Source of the DNA: Smittia aterrima
Taxonomy: Eukaryota > Arthropoda > Insecta > Diptera > Chironomidae
Direction: 5' to 3'
Assembly: GCA_033063855.1 (NCBI GenBank)
Contig: CP093830.1
Coordinates: forward strand, 17,732,854-17,796,853
Length of the DNA: 64,000 nt
This document shows, piece after piece, positions 35,033-47,471 of the stretch. The notes under the pieces are model-generated. The model made no database searches. It was given only the letters and a program-made list of their open reading frames with translations, and was not told the origin of the DNA. Positions within the stretch are counted from its first letter, which is position 1. Each line of letters begins with the position of its first letter. Made by a program: the position numbers and the translations under genes.

Positions 35033-38000
35033 TTTATTTTCTCGAGGAAACTTGAATTACAAAGAAAATTGAAGTTTTTTTTTTCGGATCGAAATCAGTT
35101 TTCAACAAATCGAATTAGTTCGTGGCCAACTAAGTTCCACGCGAAGTTAAAATATTCAACCGCCAACTAATCTCAGATTTGCCTATCTCCCTTCAATCAA
35201 TTAATTTACCGCAATATTGAAATCGATAACTAATTAATTTCGTAAGGGTCCGATTCCCAGACACGTCAGATCGACATTCAAACGCCAATCAATTTCTGGG
35301 ATTTAATTATCCGTTTTACGATTGCTCGCCCGCATAATTAGAGGCAATTAGGATTCACATGATGGATTGTAAACATAAATTTGCGCTCAATCGCTGCTTT
35401 GCAGCAAAAGCATTAACGTCCATCAACATTTGTTTAGTTGTTAAATTTTATTTTATGCGAATTTAATCATTTTATTGTTTGCTCTGAATTGCATTATTGT
35501 TCGTAGCTTTTTGATTATCTTCATGATTCTCTCTAAAGAGTGCTGTCTCAAGTGAACATGAAAAGCTATTGTCAACATGCTTGCTTCCGCAAATTAATTT
35601 GCATAAGACAATTCCGTTTCATTATTTTAGTATTAAACTCGACGCTTCGGAGCTGCCTCAGGAATTTGTGTCTCTCTGAAGAACCTTCCTCTTTCTTTAG
35701 TTTTGAAAAGCTCTAGCTCGGTTGCTGCTGCACAGACAAAACATAATTTCGTTAGGAGTATTGTGAACTGATGGCAGGCAAATAACTTCGTGCCTTTGAG
35801 AATTTCATTTCGCTTTAAAGTTTCATTTCACTTGCATTTTAATTAATCTAATTATGAACGAAGACGAAGCCGCATCTCTGATGGGAAGCGACTTACTCAA
35901 AATCAGCAGAGCAATTTTAATTGCACGAATCGCTTCGTAGAGTGAAAATTGATTTACGAACATGTCAGTTAAGTTGTTAAGCTTTCAACGTTTCAGAGCG
36001 ATGAAGGTGAAATTTGTGGAAAATATGCAAAATAACTAAGCTGTCATAAACAAAGGAAACCTCCTTCAAACGTTGAGAGTTGATTTCCATTCATGTGCGA
36101 AAGGCTCTCTCAGTTTTTAGGATAAACTTTCGAGAAATGTTTGAAATATTCGAAAGGTCAATGCGGAAGGTTCAAGAATTTTTCTTTCCAATTGAAAATG
36201 ATGAGAGGTCGGTGTGGGCAACAGCAAACAGATGCTGGAGAAGCAAAACTTTTAAGCCAGGAAAGATTAACCTTCGTAAAATATTGAAAGTCAAACTTTG
36301 AGTCGAAGTATTCTCAGAAGACTTTGAGAACAGAAATTCGCTTTTAAAAATTTATATCAATCACTCACTTCGTTGATAAAGGGAGACGAGCAGTCTGCGA
36401 CTCAACACGTGAAGCCAGTAGTTCTCAAGCTTTGCCTCTCGAACTTTTGATTCGAGTTCAAAGGTTGATCATCACTGTACTCAAAGTGTTGCTGTTGGAA
36501 ATGTTCTCGTATGTTAAAACATTAAGAGATTAAAACCTTTTTGTATTCATACCACCGGAGAGCTTCTGTCTAAGAGAGAAGTAGATGACTTGTTAAACAT
36601 CAACTTGCTCATGGATAGGGAGCAGGGCTCTTGTTACAAATATTGCAAGTAATTGCCGTCATGATGTTGCAGTAAAGCTCTCATGCTTTAAACCTTATTT
36701 GCCAGTCTGCTGCAGCTTTGTAATTGAAACTTGTCATTGTTTAAAAGCCACCCCCGAAAACTCTCTTTATTGTCGGAAATTAATTTGACTATATTCGATT
36801 AAAATCGATTCTCTCATCGAAATTCGCTCGAGGCGCGACAAATCACAAAAGAGTGTATGCGAATTGCCAGGCAAACATTGTAGCGTGTGCATGAACAGCA
36901 TTGACTTCGAAGCCACGCTCAAACAATAATAGCGAGGACAAAAGTGAGGGAAGTTCGTAAAACAGCAACAGCAGCGGAAAAAATGCAAATATTGAATAAA
37001 TGTTGAACACGAATGAATAAAATATGATTCAATTATGTCTTTATTTGCATTTTGCAAGCAACAGCAGAACATATCATTTTATAGTCACAAAACATAAAGC
37101 AAATAAAAAGAAAGGCAACATATGTCGACGTTCCCATGTAAAGTCCTATCCCGAACTCACAAGCCAATAAATCAGAGACACAGAAATATCTTTTATTTAC
37201 ATTCGTAAAGTGTTTCCTCATCGCGTTACTTAAAGCTTTCGATTCCCACGAGGAAACACTTGAAAGGAGCTCGCGTTTTTTTGCCGGGTCGGACACATGT
37301 TCCTCGACAAAAAAAAAGTTCTGTTAACATGAATGCGTGCAATGAAAAAGAGCTTTCAAGCCCGAGCGAGAACACTTTTCGTCAAATGAATATAAACGAC
37401 ACTCATTATCGTCGTTCGAGACGAAACTTTTTCTTTTGCTTTTCTTGTTGAGCGAGTGAGAGAAGGAACTGAAAGGAAATCGTTGTCTCCGAACGAACGA
37501 AAAAGATGTAAAATTACTCTGATGTGAGTAATAAAATTCCGCAACGTTAGACGATTTTATTGAATCGATTGTGATTTTATTGGTTTTATGCTTCAAGTCA
37601 ACGATAAAAACAGATCTTAAAAGGCTTTAAACATTTTTATTGCTCGCTCCTCCATCGCCTTCGTCTCTGGGGTAGAATCAATTCTCTCAAACGGAGCAAA
37701 AGATCCATTTCAATTTAGCTGAAGCATGATTTTGCGGTGTCAGGACGAATTTAGATGGAAACGATGACGAGAGATGCGACAAAAAGTCTTCTCGCTTCGA
37801 ATGAATTTCATTTGGAGCAAATGTGTTGTGCGGAGACTTTTTATTGAGTGTAAGAGAGATCGGGAGGAAAAATATTCTAAATCGAATGGGGGCAGTTCAT
37901 GTGAAGGACTAATAAACTTCCTGAAATGAATCTGTTCCACTTCAGGAGGTTACATAATTAACCAACGACTCCCCGAGCACTCAAAAAACTTTATTTCATT

Positions 38001-39969
38001 CTTTCCCATTCAAACTAGGAAAGTCATCAGTGCGGAAAATATCTTCTTGTGCCATTGTTTAGCTTTCTGATTTATGGCATCGACTAAAGCAAATACGAAT
38101 ATGAAAGAAAGAACATATTCATCACAGAGATGAGAGATTAAGTCTCCATGGCATTTTATGATGTGAGAAAGCAAATTTCTCTTGAGTCTGATGCTTTGCA
38201 TTTCTGATGCTTAATCTAATATGTTTGGATGATAAAACGGACCAAGCCGTATAAAGCTTGATGTTGCTGCTGCCTTTTCCTTCCAAATCTCCCTCAAGAG
38301 CTTTGACAAAATGAACAAAACTTTGTACGAAGCGAAGCTCTTGAACGAGTTTGTTTTGGTGCCGAGAACAATTCCCGCTCGTCAAAATATAAAAGAACTT
38401 TTTTACGACGAATCAATTTTTCCACTCGCTTGCTCAGTGTATCTTCAACGTGTGTTTTCCCCGAGAGCAATGAGAAGTTGTTTGCCTACAATAGGATTAA
38501 TCCGTTTATCGAACTTTCTTCTTCTTCATCCAATAAAATCGAAAACAACTCGAGAAAATTAGATTTAGCAAGAATCTTGGTTTGATCGTAACAAATCTTT
38601 CTCGACTGATGCCATCAATGTAACAGAATTTTCTCTGATGAAATTATTGGAGAAGCACTTAGGAAGAAATGTTATTTCAATTCTTTTTTGTGCCGGGGTC
38701 GATCTCAAAACTCACCGTCAATCATAAAACAAAATGTATGATCCAATCAATTTTATTGCTCTCTTCGCGAGAATTACTCGAAAATTCCATTAAGTCTCAA
38801 TCCGCTAAATTTGAATGACATGATGTCTGAATCCACAGGGAAATGATTCGAGGCAATAAAATATTCATCGCAAAGCGATGTATCTCGTTAGCTGGTTTAC
38901 TTCATATCCAACATAAGCAAACACGGTAAAGCCTGTCAAAACCTTCAGTCAACACGTTTTTCCATTCGATTGTCAAGACAGGATTTTAAGCTTCACTTTA
39001 CAAACATTTTCATTGGTGGTATCACTCGATATGTTTTAACGATTTTATTTTCTACTCATAACAGGCTGAGCAGATGATATTTCGAGTGAGAAGATTTGAA
39101 ATATTTGTTCAGCCAACGAAGGAAAGGATTTTCAAGAGATCAAAACAAGATTTACAGATTGAGCTTGTCTCCCGAATTGGAAATTCATGCTCAATATTCC
39201 AATCCGTTTTCTGAATCAAACTTCGATTGACTTGAAGTGTAAGTTGTCTTCCTAGACAACTCGACCATGAAAAATGCTGCAGCAAGAGAAGCGTGCAAAC
39301 AGAATTAATTTATTCGATTGAGCGAGTCTTAATTGAAATGGCTGTAAAATTGAATGTTTGGAGAGAAGTCATAATTGAATTCGGACGGGAGGAAAATTGC
39401 TTATACTGCGAATTATACAATTTTTCTACTTTCTGCGTCGATTTCCATTGAAAAGAGAGGAGCGAAGGAAGGAATGAAACTAAAAGGAGCGGAAGAAATA
39501 AATAATGTAAATTTTCATGAGTTTTTCTTCTTTCCAGCAGATTTCCCAATGCAATGGGCGAGCGAGCAAGCTGAGATGATTTATCGGTCTGATTTGAGTC
39601 GGGGACGACGACGACGATGAAAGAGAACGAGGAACAACAAAAACCGGAAGTGAAATAAATTCATTTAAAAAGATGAATCGCTTAGCCATAAATTTTCCTC
39701 TTGGTCATGAAAAATCGCAGCTGAAAAATATTTCTGATGATTTAACTACATTACGGGGCTTGTAAGTTGTACAAGGTAATTATTATCCGCATGATAAGTG
39801 AGTAATGAATCATCATTTTTCTCCTTTCCTTAAGACAGCACTTTCTTCATTTTCTTTTCCGGCCGATCCACGACTTGTTATCCTCGTACATTGAGCAAGG
39901 TTAGGGTTTCGAAGGTGAAGTCTTATTTCTCGCTCCCGGTTTTTCCCACCAAACAGTTAATTTCATAAA

Positions 39970-40130
39970 TTGACTCGATGACTCATGACTTCTACTTTGC
40001 TCCTATCAAATTTATCCAGATTTACATTTATCCAGTTAAGTTTATCATCGAAACGCGACCATGACATGCAAGAATATTAAAAAATTCTTTTTTCTTTGTT
40101 GTTTCGGTAATCAACCCTCGATTCCTCGAA
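39970..40130 (+). repeat. dispersed non-coding family 3, copy a
   Basis: Aligns in the same orientation with 55996-56135. Shared words in order are GATGACTCAT, GATTTACATT, TTTATCA, ACCATGACATGCAA, CTTTGTT and ATCAACCC, with small gaps. Confidence 0.5.
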
Positions 40131-41675
40131 TGGCTGGCAAAAGGGGGAAGAGTGAGTGATTGAGAGTTACTTAATACAAAGTCATCTTCCGGCTAAACGA
40201 AAAGCTGATTCGTCAAAAATCGATTATGTTGAATAATTTTTCTCCTTCTTGGGCAAAAGGGGCAACAAAACCCCAAACGTTGACTTAAAATATTTGCTCA
40301 GAACAAACCGAAACTTTCCAGAACCACAATTTCGAAGGCAGCGATTTGTGTAACACATGACATCGTAAAATGTCATAATTCGACTGAAATCCTCGGATTT
40401 ATTGTCTTTTATGGGAATCGAACACATGCGGAATGTAACATCAAGAATTTATGTTCAAACTGCGACATTATCTCATGAAATAATTTTTCAGTGCAGATCT
40501 CTACGCGAATACATCGCCACACACTCGATCTCCTTGTTCCCCCGCCATCTGCTGCTGGTTTAAGAAACAATTCTAATTAATTATTGCGAATGAATTGTTT
40601 CACTTAAAGAGACTTCCTCCTCTTGCAGAGTAAAACGAGAACGGATTCAATCGTTCGCCCGCTGCTTCTTAAATAACGTTCAAGACAAAATTGCTTAGCA
40701 ATAATTCACGCATCTCAACCATATCGAGCAATCGAGGGGTGGAAAGTCATTATCATAATTTCATTTTTACTGCCAGAGTTACTGTGACCCTAAGCTAAGT
40801 ATTTTATTCGCTCTCCGCTGTTTTAGATGTTCATGAGGAAATTAATTTGATTAACATCGCAAAGCAAGAGTGAGAGAGAGAAGTAGTTGCTCGTTTCAGG
40901 TTGCATGGCGTTTGCTTTGATTTTAATGAAATTTTTAATTCTGATTTAAATTTCGCTTCGAGCGCAAAAACATTATCTGAGCAAATTAGCATTAGCAACA
41001 AACATCGATGAAAGCCGAGCTGAATATAAAATGAATATCAACTAATCTCCCTCGTATGATGATGTGTTAAAACGAAGCTTTTATAAATTGCTATTTAAGC
41101 TTCGCATTCTATCTTCGTTTAAATGGAGCAATCTTTCTTCTTACTCATACCTTGATGCGCACAGACTGTGAGAGAGTTTGAGGAATAAAGCTGCGAGAAA
41201 AATTCGGTTTTTTTAAAGAAAAACATTTTCATTTTATTAAACTTATCTTTTTCTTTGAGAATGAAGTCAAAATGATCTCATTCATTCACCAGCCTTCTCT
41301 CGGAATATAAATCGCAGTCGTTGATCTTTCGGATGTGTCTGAAAGCTTTAACTTGCGTCGCAAACATCATGAGCCAGCACAAAAGTTTCAAATCAAATCG
41401 AAAGTTCATAAATTTTCTTTGATATTTCCCGAGCATATTTTCTCTCGCAAATTGAAATGAAAAAATAATGATATCAAGCTTCACTCAATTGCGAATAATT
41501 TATGTAGAGTTTCATGCAAAAAGTTTATCGTCGAGAAGCGGAAACATGAGTTGTTTGAATGCATGAGAAAGTGCTTTAAACTTTCAGGATAGCTGTGAAG
41601 CATTCAGCATTGAAAAATGCAATTTAAAGTTTCCAGCTCAATGTTTAGATTGTAAAAAAATGTGCCACAGACACA

Positions 41676-41908
41676 ACAAACACGAGAATTTCATTTAATT
41701 TTATGCAAATTATGCAGGGCATACAAGAAAATAAAATTAATTTCGCTCGACGAAATGTATCTCTCGCTGGTTAGTAAACAGACATGAAATTGGAAACTTG
41801 CGGAAAGTTTCCCCTGCGCTCACGAAAAATGTTTAATGAAAGAGAGCTTCGGGCTGATGAAAAAGGATTTGTTCCTCGGCGCCTGGAATGAACGAGTTGC
41901 ATAATTCT
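41676..41908 (+). repeat. dispersed non-coding family 1, copy b
   Basis: Similar along most of its length to 60540-60802: AACACGAG, ATTTAATT, ATGCAAA, TTATGCA, AAAATTAATTT, AATGTATCTCT, CGGTTA or TGGTTA, AAAGGATTTGTT, GCGCC and TTGCAT follow in the same order. Confidence 0.6.
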
Positions 41909-42135
41909 GTCCCAGCCCCGAGCTAAACGGAATTACAAATTTTCTCGCACGTTAATGAGCATGTTGTGGTTGAGTTGTGCTCGGCCATTGAAAGAGAGAA
42001 CTAACTTTTTTCATTTCTGTCTTGAATTAATTACAGAAAACTTTTCTTCCAGCAATAGAATGTATCATGCAATCAATTACAACACTCAAGTGCTTGCAAA
42101 TTGATTCATTGCCACGAGCTTTCCGATTTATTCTC

Positions 42136-42155
42136 ATTTATTTATTTATTTATTT
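42136..42155. repeat. (ATTT)n microsatellite
   Basis: Five consecutive ATTT units within AT-rich sequence. Confidence 0.9.
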
Positions 42156-43283
42156 GGCCGAACACACAAAACCCTAAAATGGAAATGAGCAATGCTCATG
42201 CATTATGTAGATTGAAATTTAAACACCAATCAATTAAGCTCTAGTAATTCAAATCAATTTACCCGATGGAGTTCTGATTACTTTCCGATAAATACTTTGC
42301 TAATTATGGCGAAGGCTTGAAAGTAGAAATGAGATAATTGTATTCAATAAGAAGACTAACTCGGGAAAAATTATCTCAATCAGTCCGTCACTCAACGTCT
42401 CTCGCCCAGATTGGATCTCAATCAATGAACTGTTGTTGCGATTAGCAGAGACTTCTAACTCCACTCGAGTGCTCTCAATGTTAGACAAGACAAGAATCCT
42501 CTTCGAGTAGAGTTTTCCCCAAGATGATCTCTCGAGTGACGTTGGAGATTTTCTCATGCATTAAAGATGATTATTATGATATTCAAGCTAGTCGGACTCT
42601 GCATGAATCTTAAATTATTATGCAATAACAATGATAAGGAAGTTCGAACAAACATTGAGACTGGTGAACTCTTCGGCTCGACAATGGCTTTGCACAAAGT
42701 TCGGACGTGATGAGAATCTCTCCCAGACAAATAACGACGAGCATTGTGTATTTGCTCTCACTCGGTATCGGTTTTATCATTTTCATGTTACACGAGACAA
42801 TAAATCCAAATGAATCATTAATTAAACAACGCTTGCTACTTATTCAATTTGATTTTCTGCATCGGGCAATTGAAATTCTGAAAACATTCCATTTTCTCTC
42901 TCTCTCGCTCTCCATCTCTTTCCGCTTCACCCTCAATCTCGTTACCGACGATGATTAAAATGTTATCAACTCGATCCATTATTAATCGGCTATTGATTCA
43001 TTAGGTTTATGGTAATTGCTCTTGTTGTTGCCGCAATCCACGCAGCACTGCATGTAAATGAAACGTACTCTTGTGTTTTCGATTATAAGCTTGATTTAAA
43101 TTAAAAGCTTCGCGATTTATTGAGTTCAGCTCGATTTTGAAAGTTATTTATTTATGATAATGCTCTTCTGCTCTTCACACTTTTGAATCGAGTGGGGAAA
43201 AGCTTTTTAATGGATTCGTAATCTGCTTTGGGGCCATTTTTCGATATTACGTTGAAGTTGAAGCTTTTTGAAGTTGATAAAAG

Positions 43284-43298
43284 TGAGAGAGAGAGAGA
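43284..43298. repeat. (GA)n microsatellite
   Basis: A short run of GA dinucleotides, followed by GATAGAG. Confidence 0.85.
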
Positions 43299-46200
43299 TA
43301 GAGCACTTTACAATGATTTACAATGATGAACTGTGTTCGTAGATATTGAAATTCGAAACAGCTCGCGAATCACTTTGCGAATCAGAGAACTCCCAAATGA
43401 CTTGATTCTATTAACATTTTAATTCGCAATTTGTGAAATAATGAGTTTAAGATGCCGAGATGAACATGAAGCAAGCGACGCGAACAACGAAATGAAACTT
43501 TTCTGTCATGAAAATGTAACAACAACTGAAAGAGCACGAACAGAAGCGAATTATTAATAAAAACAAATGTTCCTCAAGAGCTTTTGCTTTCTTTTTGTGT
43601 TGCTCTCTCACATTTAAAAGCATTTAATTTCAATTTAATTATGAGGATTCCTTCCACAGGAACGCTTCAGGGATGATGTCGGAAATTTCATGCTCGGTCG
43701 GAGAATGTTTAACAGTTTTTCCTAAGAAAGCGAAACATCATTTTTTGAAATGTCTGAATCGGGTTGGGAAAAACTTCCTCCGAGACCCGAGAGCGAACAT
43801 TATTTCCTTACATTCTCGTCTCGAATTTAATGGAAGCTTTGCCTGTTTTCATTACACGTCGAGATGGAATAAAATGAGTTAAGCATCGCTGAGAGTGGAG
43901 TGAGAGAAAGAGCTAACATTACAAAGCTGCGTGCAAATTGTATCGATGGGACCGTCTTTGCAGCTTCTAAAAAGAAAATTGGAATTTAATGTTTGGTAGG
44001 AACTAAGAAGGCAAGCAACAACTTCTTGGCTTCGAGATAAAAATGCTGAGAATGCAGTTTTCTTTCATTTCCTTTCGGAAAAATACTTATCACTTTTCTG
44101 GGTTGAATTTACGACCCGATTGTGTCGATAAATTACGTGTTTGGCATTCGACATGTGAAACCGACACTCGCTTAGCTCGACAGTGAGAGTGAGAGCGAGG
44201 AAAAAAGTTTTGTGTGGCATTATTTATGCAACGTTATCGGGGAGGGGCCGAGGAAATAAATTTATCGATGGCCATAATGGTTTCCCTTCTTAAATCGTCC
44301 GAGAAACTCGACTCTCGTCAAACGCACGCACTTAGAAATTACGAAAAGTCGGAAGAGCATTTTAAATGAATTATTGATTCGAGTGAGGTTTGAAGATTCT
44401 TCAAAGTAAATTAAATTCTGGGACCGTCTTCTGTCATAAATTCGTTGCGAGCAATTTCAGGAAAATGAACATCGGCGATTACAAGACGAACTTTAATGTA
44501 AATGCGAGAGTTTCTACAACAACTTGATATTCAGCTCGAGTCTGTGGATACATAAATATAAAGCCTGTTGAAAGAATATCCTCCCCGAGTTTTAAGTTTT
44601 AATGAACACAACTGTTGGCTCAAGGATCCGCACTAAGAATTCATAAATTTTAAGCTCGAGACATGCGAGAAACTCAAATTTCTTTCGTCTCTCCTGGCTT
44701 TAGTTTCTCGCAAGCAATCTCCACGATCCTAATTGAAGTGTCAAGTTTGGGTATTTAATGTCTCCGTCGAGGAGAAGTTAATACAAAGAGATCTTCGCCA
44801 GTTCGAAATAAAATTTGAAAATGGAAAATTTCATCATTTTGTTAGTGAATTATTTATGATTGAGACATTAACGCAATTCCTTCGAGGAATGTGAAACCTT
44901 TCATCTAATGAAATTTTAATGAAATTTATATTACTTTCACGAGTTCTCTTTCATCAACACACTTTAATTAAGTCTGAGAGTGTCATCTATGACTCAATTA
45001 GGATCAAGGACCGCACAAAGTCTGGTCATTCATTTCACCTTTTCGATAAAATTAATGATCGCAATCATAAAAAGTAAATCAGAGGTAACTGGAAAACAAG
45101 AAGTTTAACAATCGCTTTGTTCGATCTCGCACTTCATGCTCGTGCGGTGAGTAAAAAGAAATGCCGACGAGGTTGGATCATCATTAATCTTCTTAGCATT
45201 ACGTTGCCCCAGGACACAAAATTGAAATTCGGCAAGGTCGACGGTGCCACAAACACGCTTTGGTCGCCACATACGGAGAATGAACGTGTGACATTTATTC
45301 TGATGTCGTTAATTAATCATCGTTTGTTAGAAGCTTTTAGCACAGTTTTGTTGCTCAAGACTTCCTTGTCGTCGGCTTGTTAACGTGACTATAATGTGAG
45401 CGCTTTATTAATTGAATTTCCCTTTCCTTTCCTTCAACTTTCCTTTCAACTTCACGCAACATATGAAGGGAGCGCCGAAAATTTTAGAAAATCCCTTTAA
45501 TCCATAATTGAAAATTTGTGAGATTGAAATCCTTCGCTTTACGGGATTACGTTACAGCGATCGTTAAAACTAAGTTCCAAACCGATTACAATAATTTCCG
45601 ATAACGAGTCTAACATCGTTTTCCTTTTTTCGAATCGATTCACTGTGTTAGGGTTGAAGGGGCTAAGCGAACGCGAAGCAAACGCATTAAAAGAAATTAG
45701 CTTCGATGATTTTTATTTCAAAGCCTTTCCGACGATATCACAAATAATTCAAGAGCTCGCTAAAATGCTTTAATCTCTTTGAATTAAATATAAACATGGA
45801 GCGAAACCGTCCTACTTCGACGCTAAACATTTCATGACATGAATATTTCAAAGACGAGGAAAAAAAAATTTTGAGCGGAATCGAACGGAAAAATATTTGT
45901 TAGCACAGAAAGAAAAGCTCGAGGGTCTTATTGAAATTTACTTTTCGCTCCTAAATAAAACAGCATTTGAATGAATGAGAAATGCCTTTGTTGGAGAGAT
46001 TTCTTCCCCCAAAACGCTGAGTGTTTTCTTTTATTGTTACAGAGTCTGAGCTGAGCTGTTCCCTTGAACTGAGAGCCTCGAGACATTGGAGCATTCCAAT
46101 GAAAGCGATATTTGACTGTTTGTTATTCTTTTAGAGGAAAAGTTCCTTCGGCATCGCTTACTTGAAAGAATTTACGAGCGTCGCGAGCTTTAGGGATCGT

Positions 46201-47008
46201 TAAAATATTTGTGTTGAGTTCACAAGCGAAAAGCTCTGAATTGCCATTGCCATGCCTAATGAAAGAGCTTAATTTGATTTCTTGATCACATATTTTCATG
46301 AACTCTCCCCTCCGCGTCGTGACTTTTCATTTACAGGTTCAACAAACACGCCGTAAGCTTGATTTACACTCGCCGCAGATGCAAATTGCATTTTGCCTAA
46401 AAATTAGTTTCGTTAGTGAGTCAGTGAGGGAAAAAATCTGACTTCATAACGAGAGCGAACAAATGAAAAAAAAAAGTTTGAATCAAGTCGAGTGGAAAAA
46501 GCGTCGACGACAAATTTTTTTTTTGTTGCGGATAAAAACTAGAAATGAAGGAAATAAAATTTCAGATCACGCCTCGTAGTTTCAGACATCGAGATGAGAA
46601 CAAAAAAGCTCTGAGAGGAGGCAAAGTGTATGACGCGATGTGCTGCCAGTAAATTATTCCCGTTCGCATGACTACAGCCGGCAAATTCCCTCCGACTCAA
46701 TTTGCAATTCAACCAAACGAGAAAATCTTCTTCTTCATCTAAAATAAATGAAAGTTTTTAATGTCGAGAGAAGTTTTTCTACTCTGTCGCCTTTTCCATG
46801 ATTTGACTTTTTGATATGTCTGAGGATTCTGAACTTTTCCTCCTCGAACCTGCAACATTTGCCAAGAAATTCATCAAAAAACTTTCAAACTTTTTAGATT
46901 AAAAAAATATTGTTCACCTCGGTTTCTCTTTTTGTTAAATAATTAAAACATCAGGTTGACCTTTAAATTTTGTTTTTACTTTTAAAATAGATTTACATTG
47001 AAACAGTT

Positions 47009-47471
47009 TTAGCAAGAGCACCCACTGTTCGTTGGACTTGTTGGTCGAGAGGTATCTGGACTTGAAGTTGGAGTGGTAACGGGAGAGTTAGTCGGACTAG
47101 AGCAGAACACAGCTTGAAAAATATTTCAAATTAAAAATTTAGATTTGGTTTTAAAAAAGAAAAATCGATTTTTACCTTGAAACGCTTCAAACAGAGCTGA
47201 TAACAACGATTGACACTGCTGAGGATTCTCAGGCGAGAGTGAATTTGCTGTCAAATTGTCACTTTCTTCGTTTTGCTCCGGTAAGTTGGATCCTTGTGCA
47301 ACTGCTTCCTTTGGAGCTGTCAGAGGAAACGTAAAACAATTTTTCTTCACTTGCCGTCAAAATTAAATCTTTACCGGGATTGAGCAAATCCTTGAGATGA
47401 GTCAATAAGCTGGTGAGCTGCTGAGTAATTTCAATCACTTCATTGATACGATTGCCGCTCACAACTGACAT
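47009..47471 (-). CDS. small three-exon gene of unknown function ending Cys-Ser-Cys
   Basis: Exons 47471-47375, 47316-47176 and 47112-47009 join with GT-AG borders in one frame (342 nt, 113 aa). Introns are 58 and 63 nt. The N-terminal half begins MSVVSGNRINEVIEITQQL and continues TSLLTHLKDLLNP, a likely amphipathic helix. An acidic, Asn/Gln-rich middle follows, then a second helix (CQSLLSALFEAFQ). The tail is almost only Ser, Thr and Pro and ends SGCSC. There is no signal peptide or transmembrane segment. The ATG has a good context (AACAATG). I do not recognise the family. Two independent in-frame splices with consensus sites make a chance model unlikely. The final Cys-x-Cys resembles a Rab-type geranylgeranylation tail, but nothing else in the protein looks like a GTPase. 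Confidence 0.65.

Larger units (their letters stand above)
35033..47008. other. 12-kb gene-free stretch
   Basis: Short open frames occur on both strands, but none shows a domain, a signal peptide or splice-compatible neighbours. Contents I can name are members of dispersed non-coding families at 38845-38920 (weak), 39970-40130 and 41676-41908, and simple repeats at 42136-42155 and 43284-43298. It may be a long intron or the regulatory territory of a gene outside the window. Confidence 0.5.

Noticed and set aside
45117..45383. Frame containing KLKFGKVDGATNT, reminiscent of a thioredoxin/PDI segment
   Set aside because: The likeness spans only about a dozen residues, the CxxC site is absent, and flanking residues do not continue the fold.
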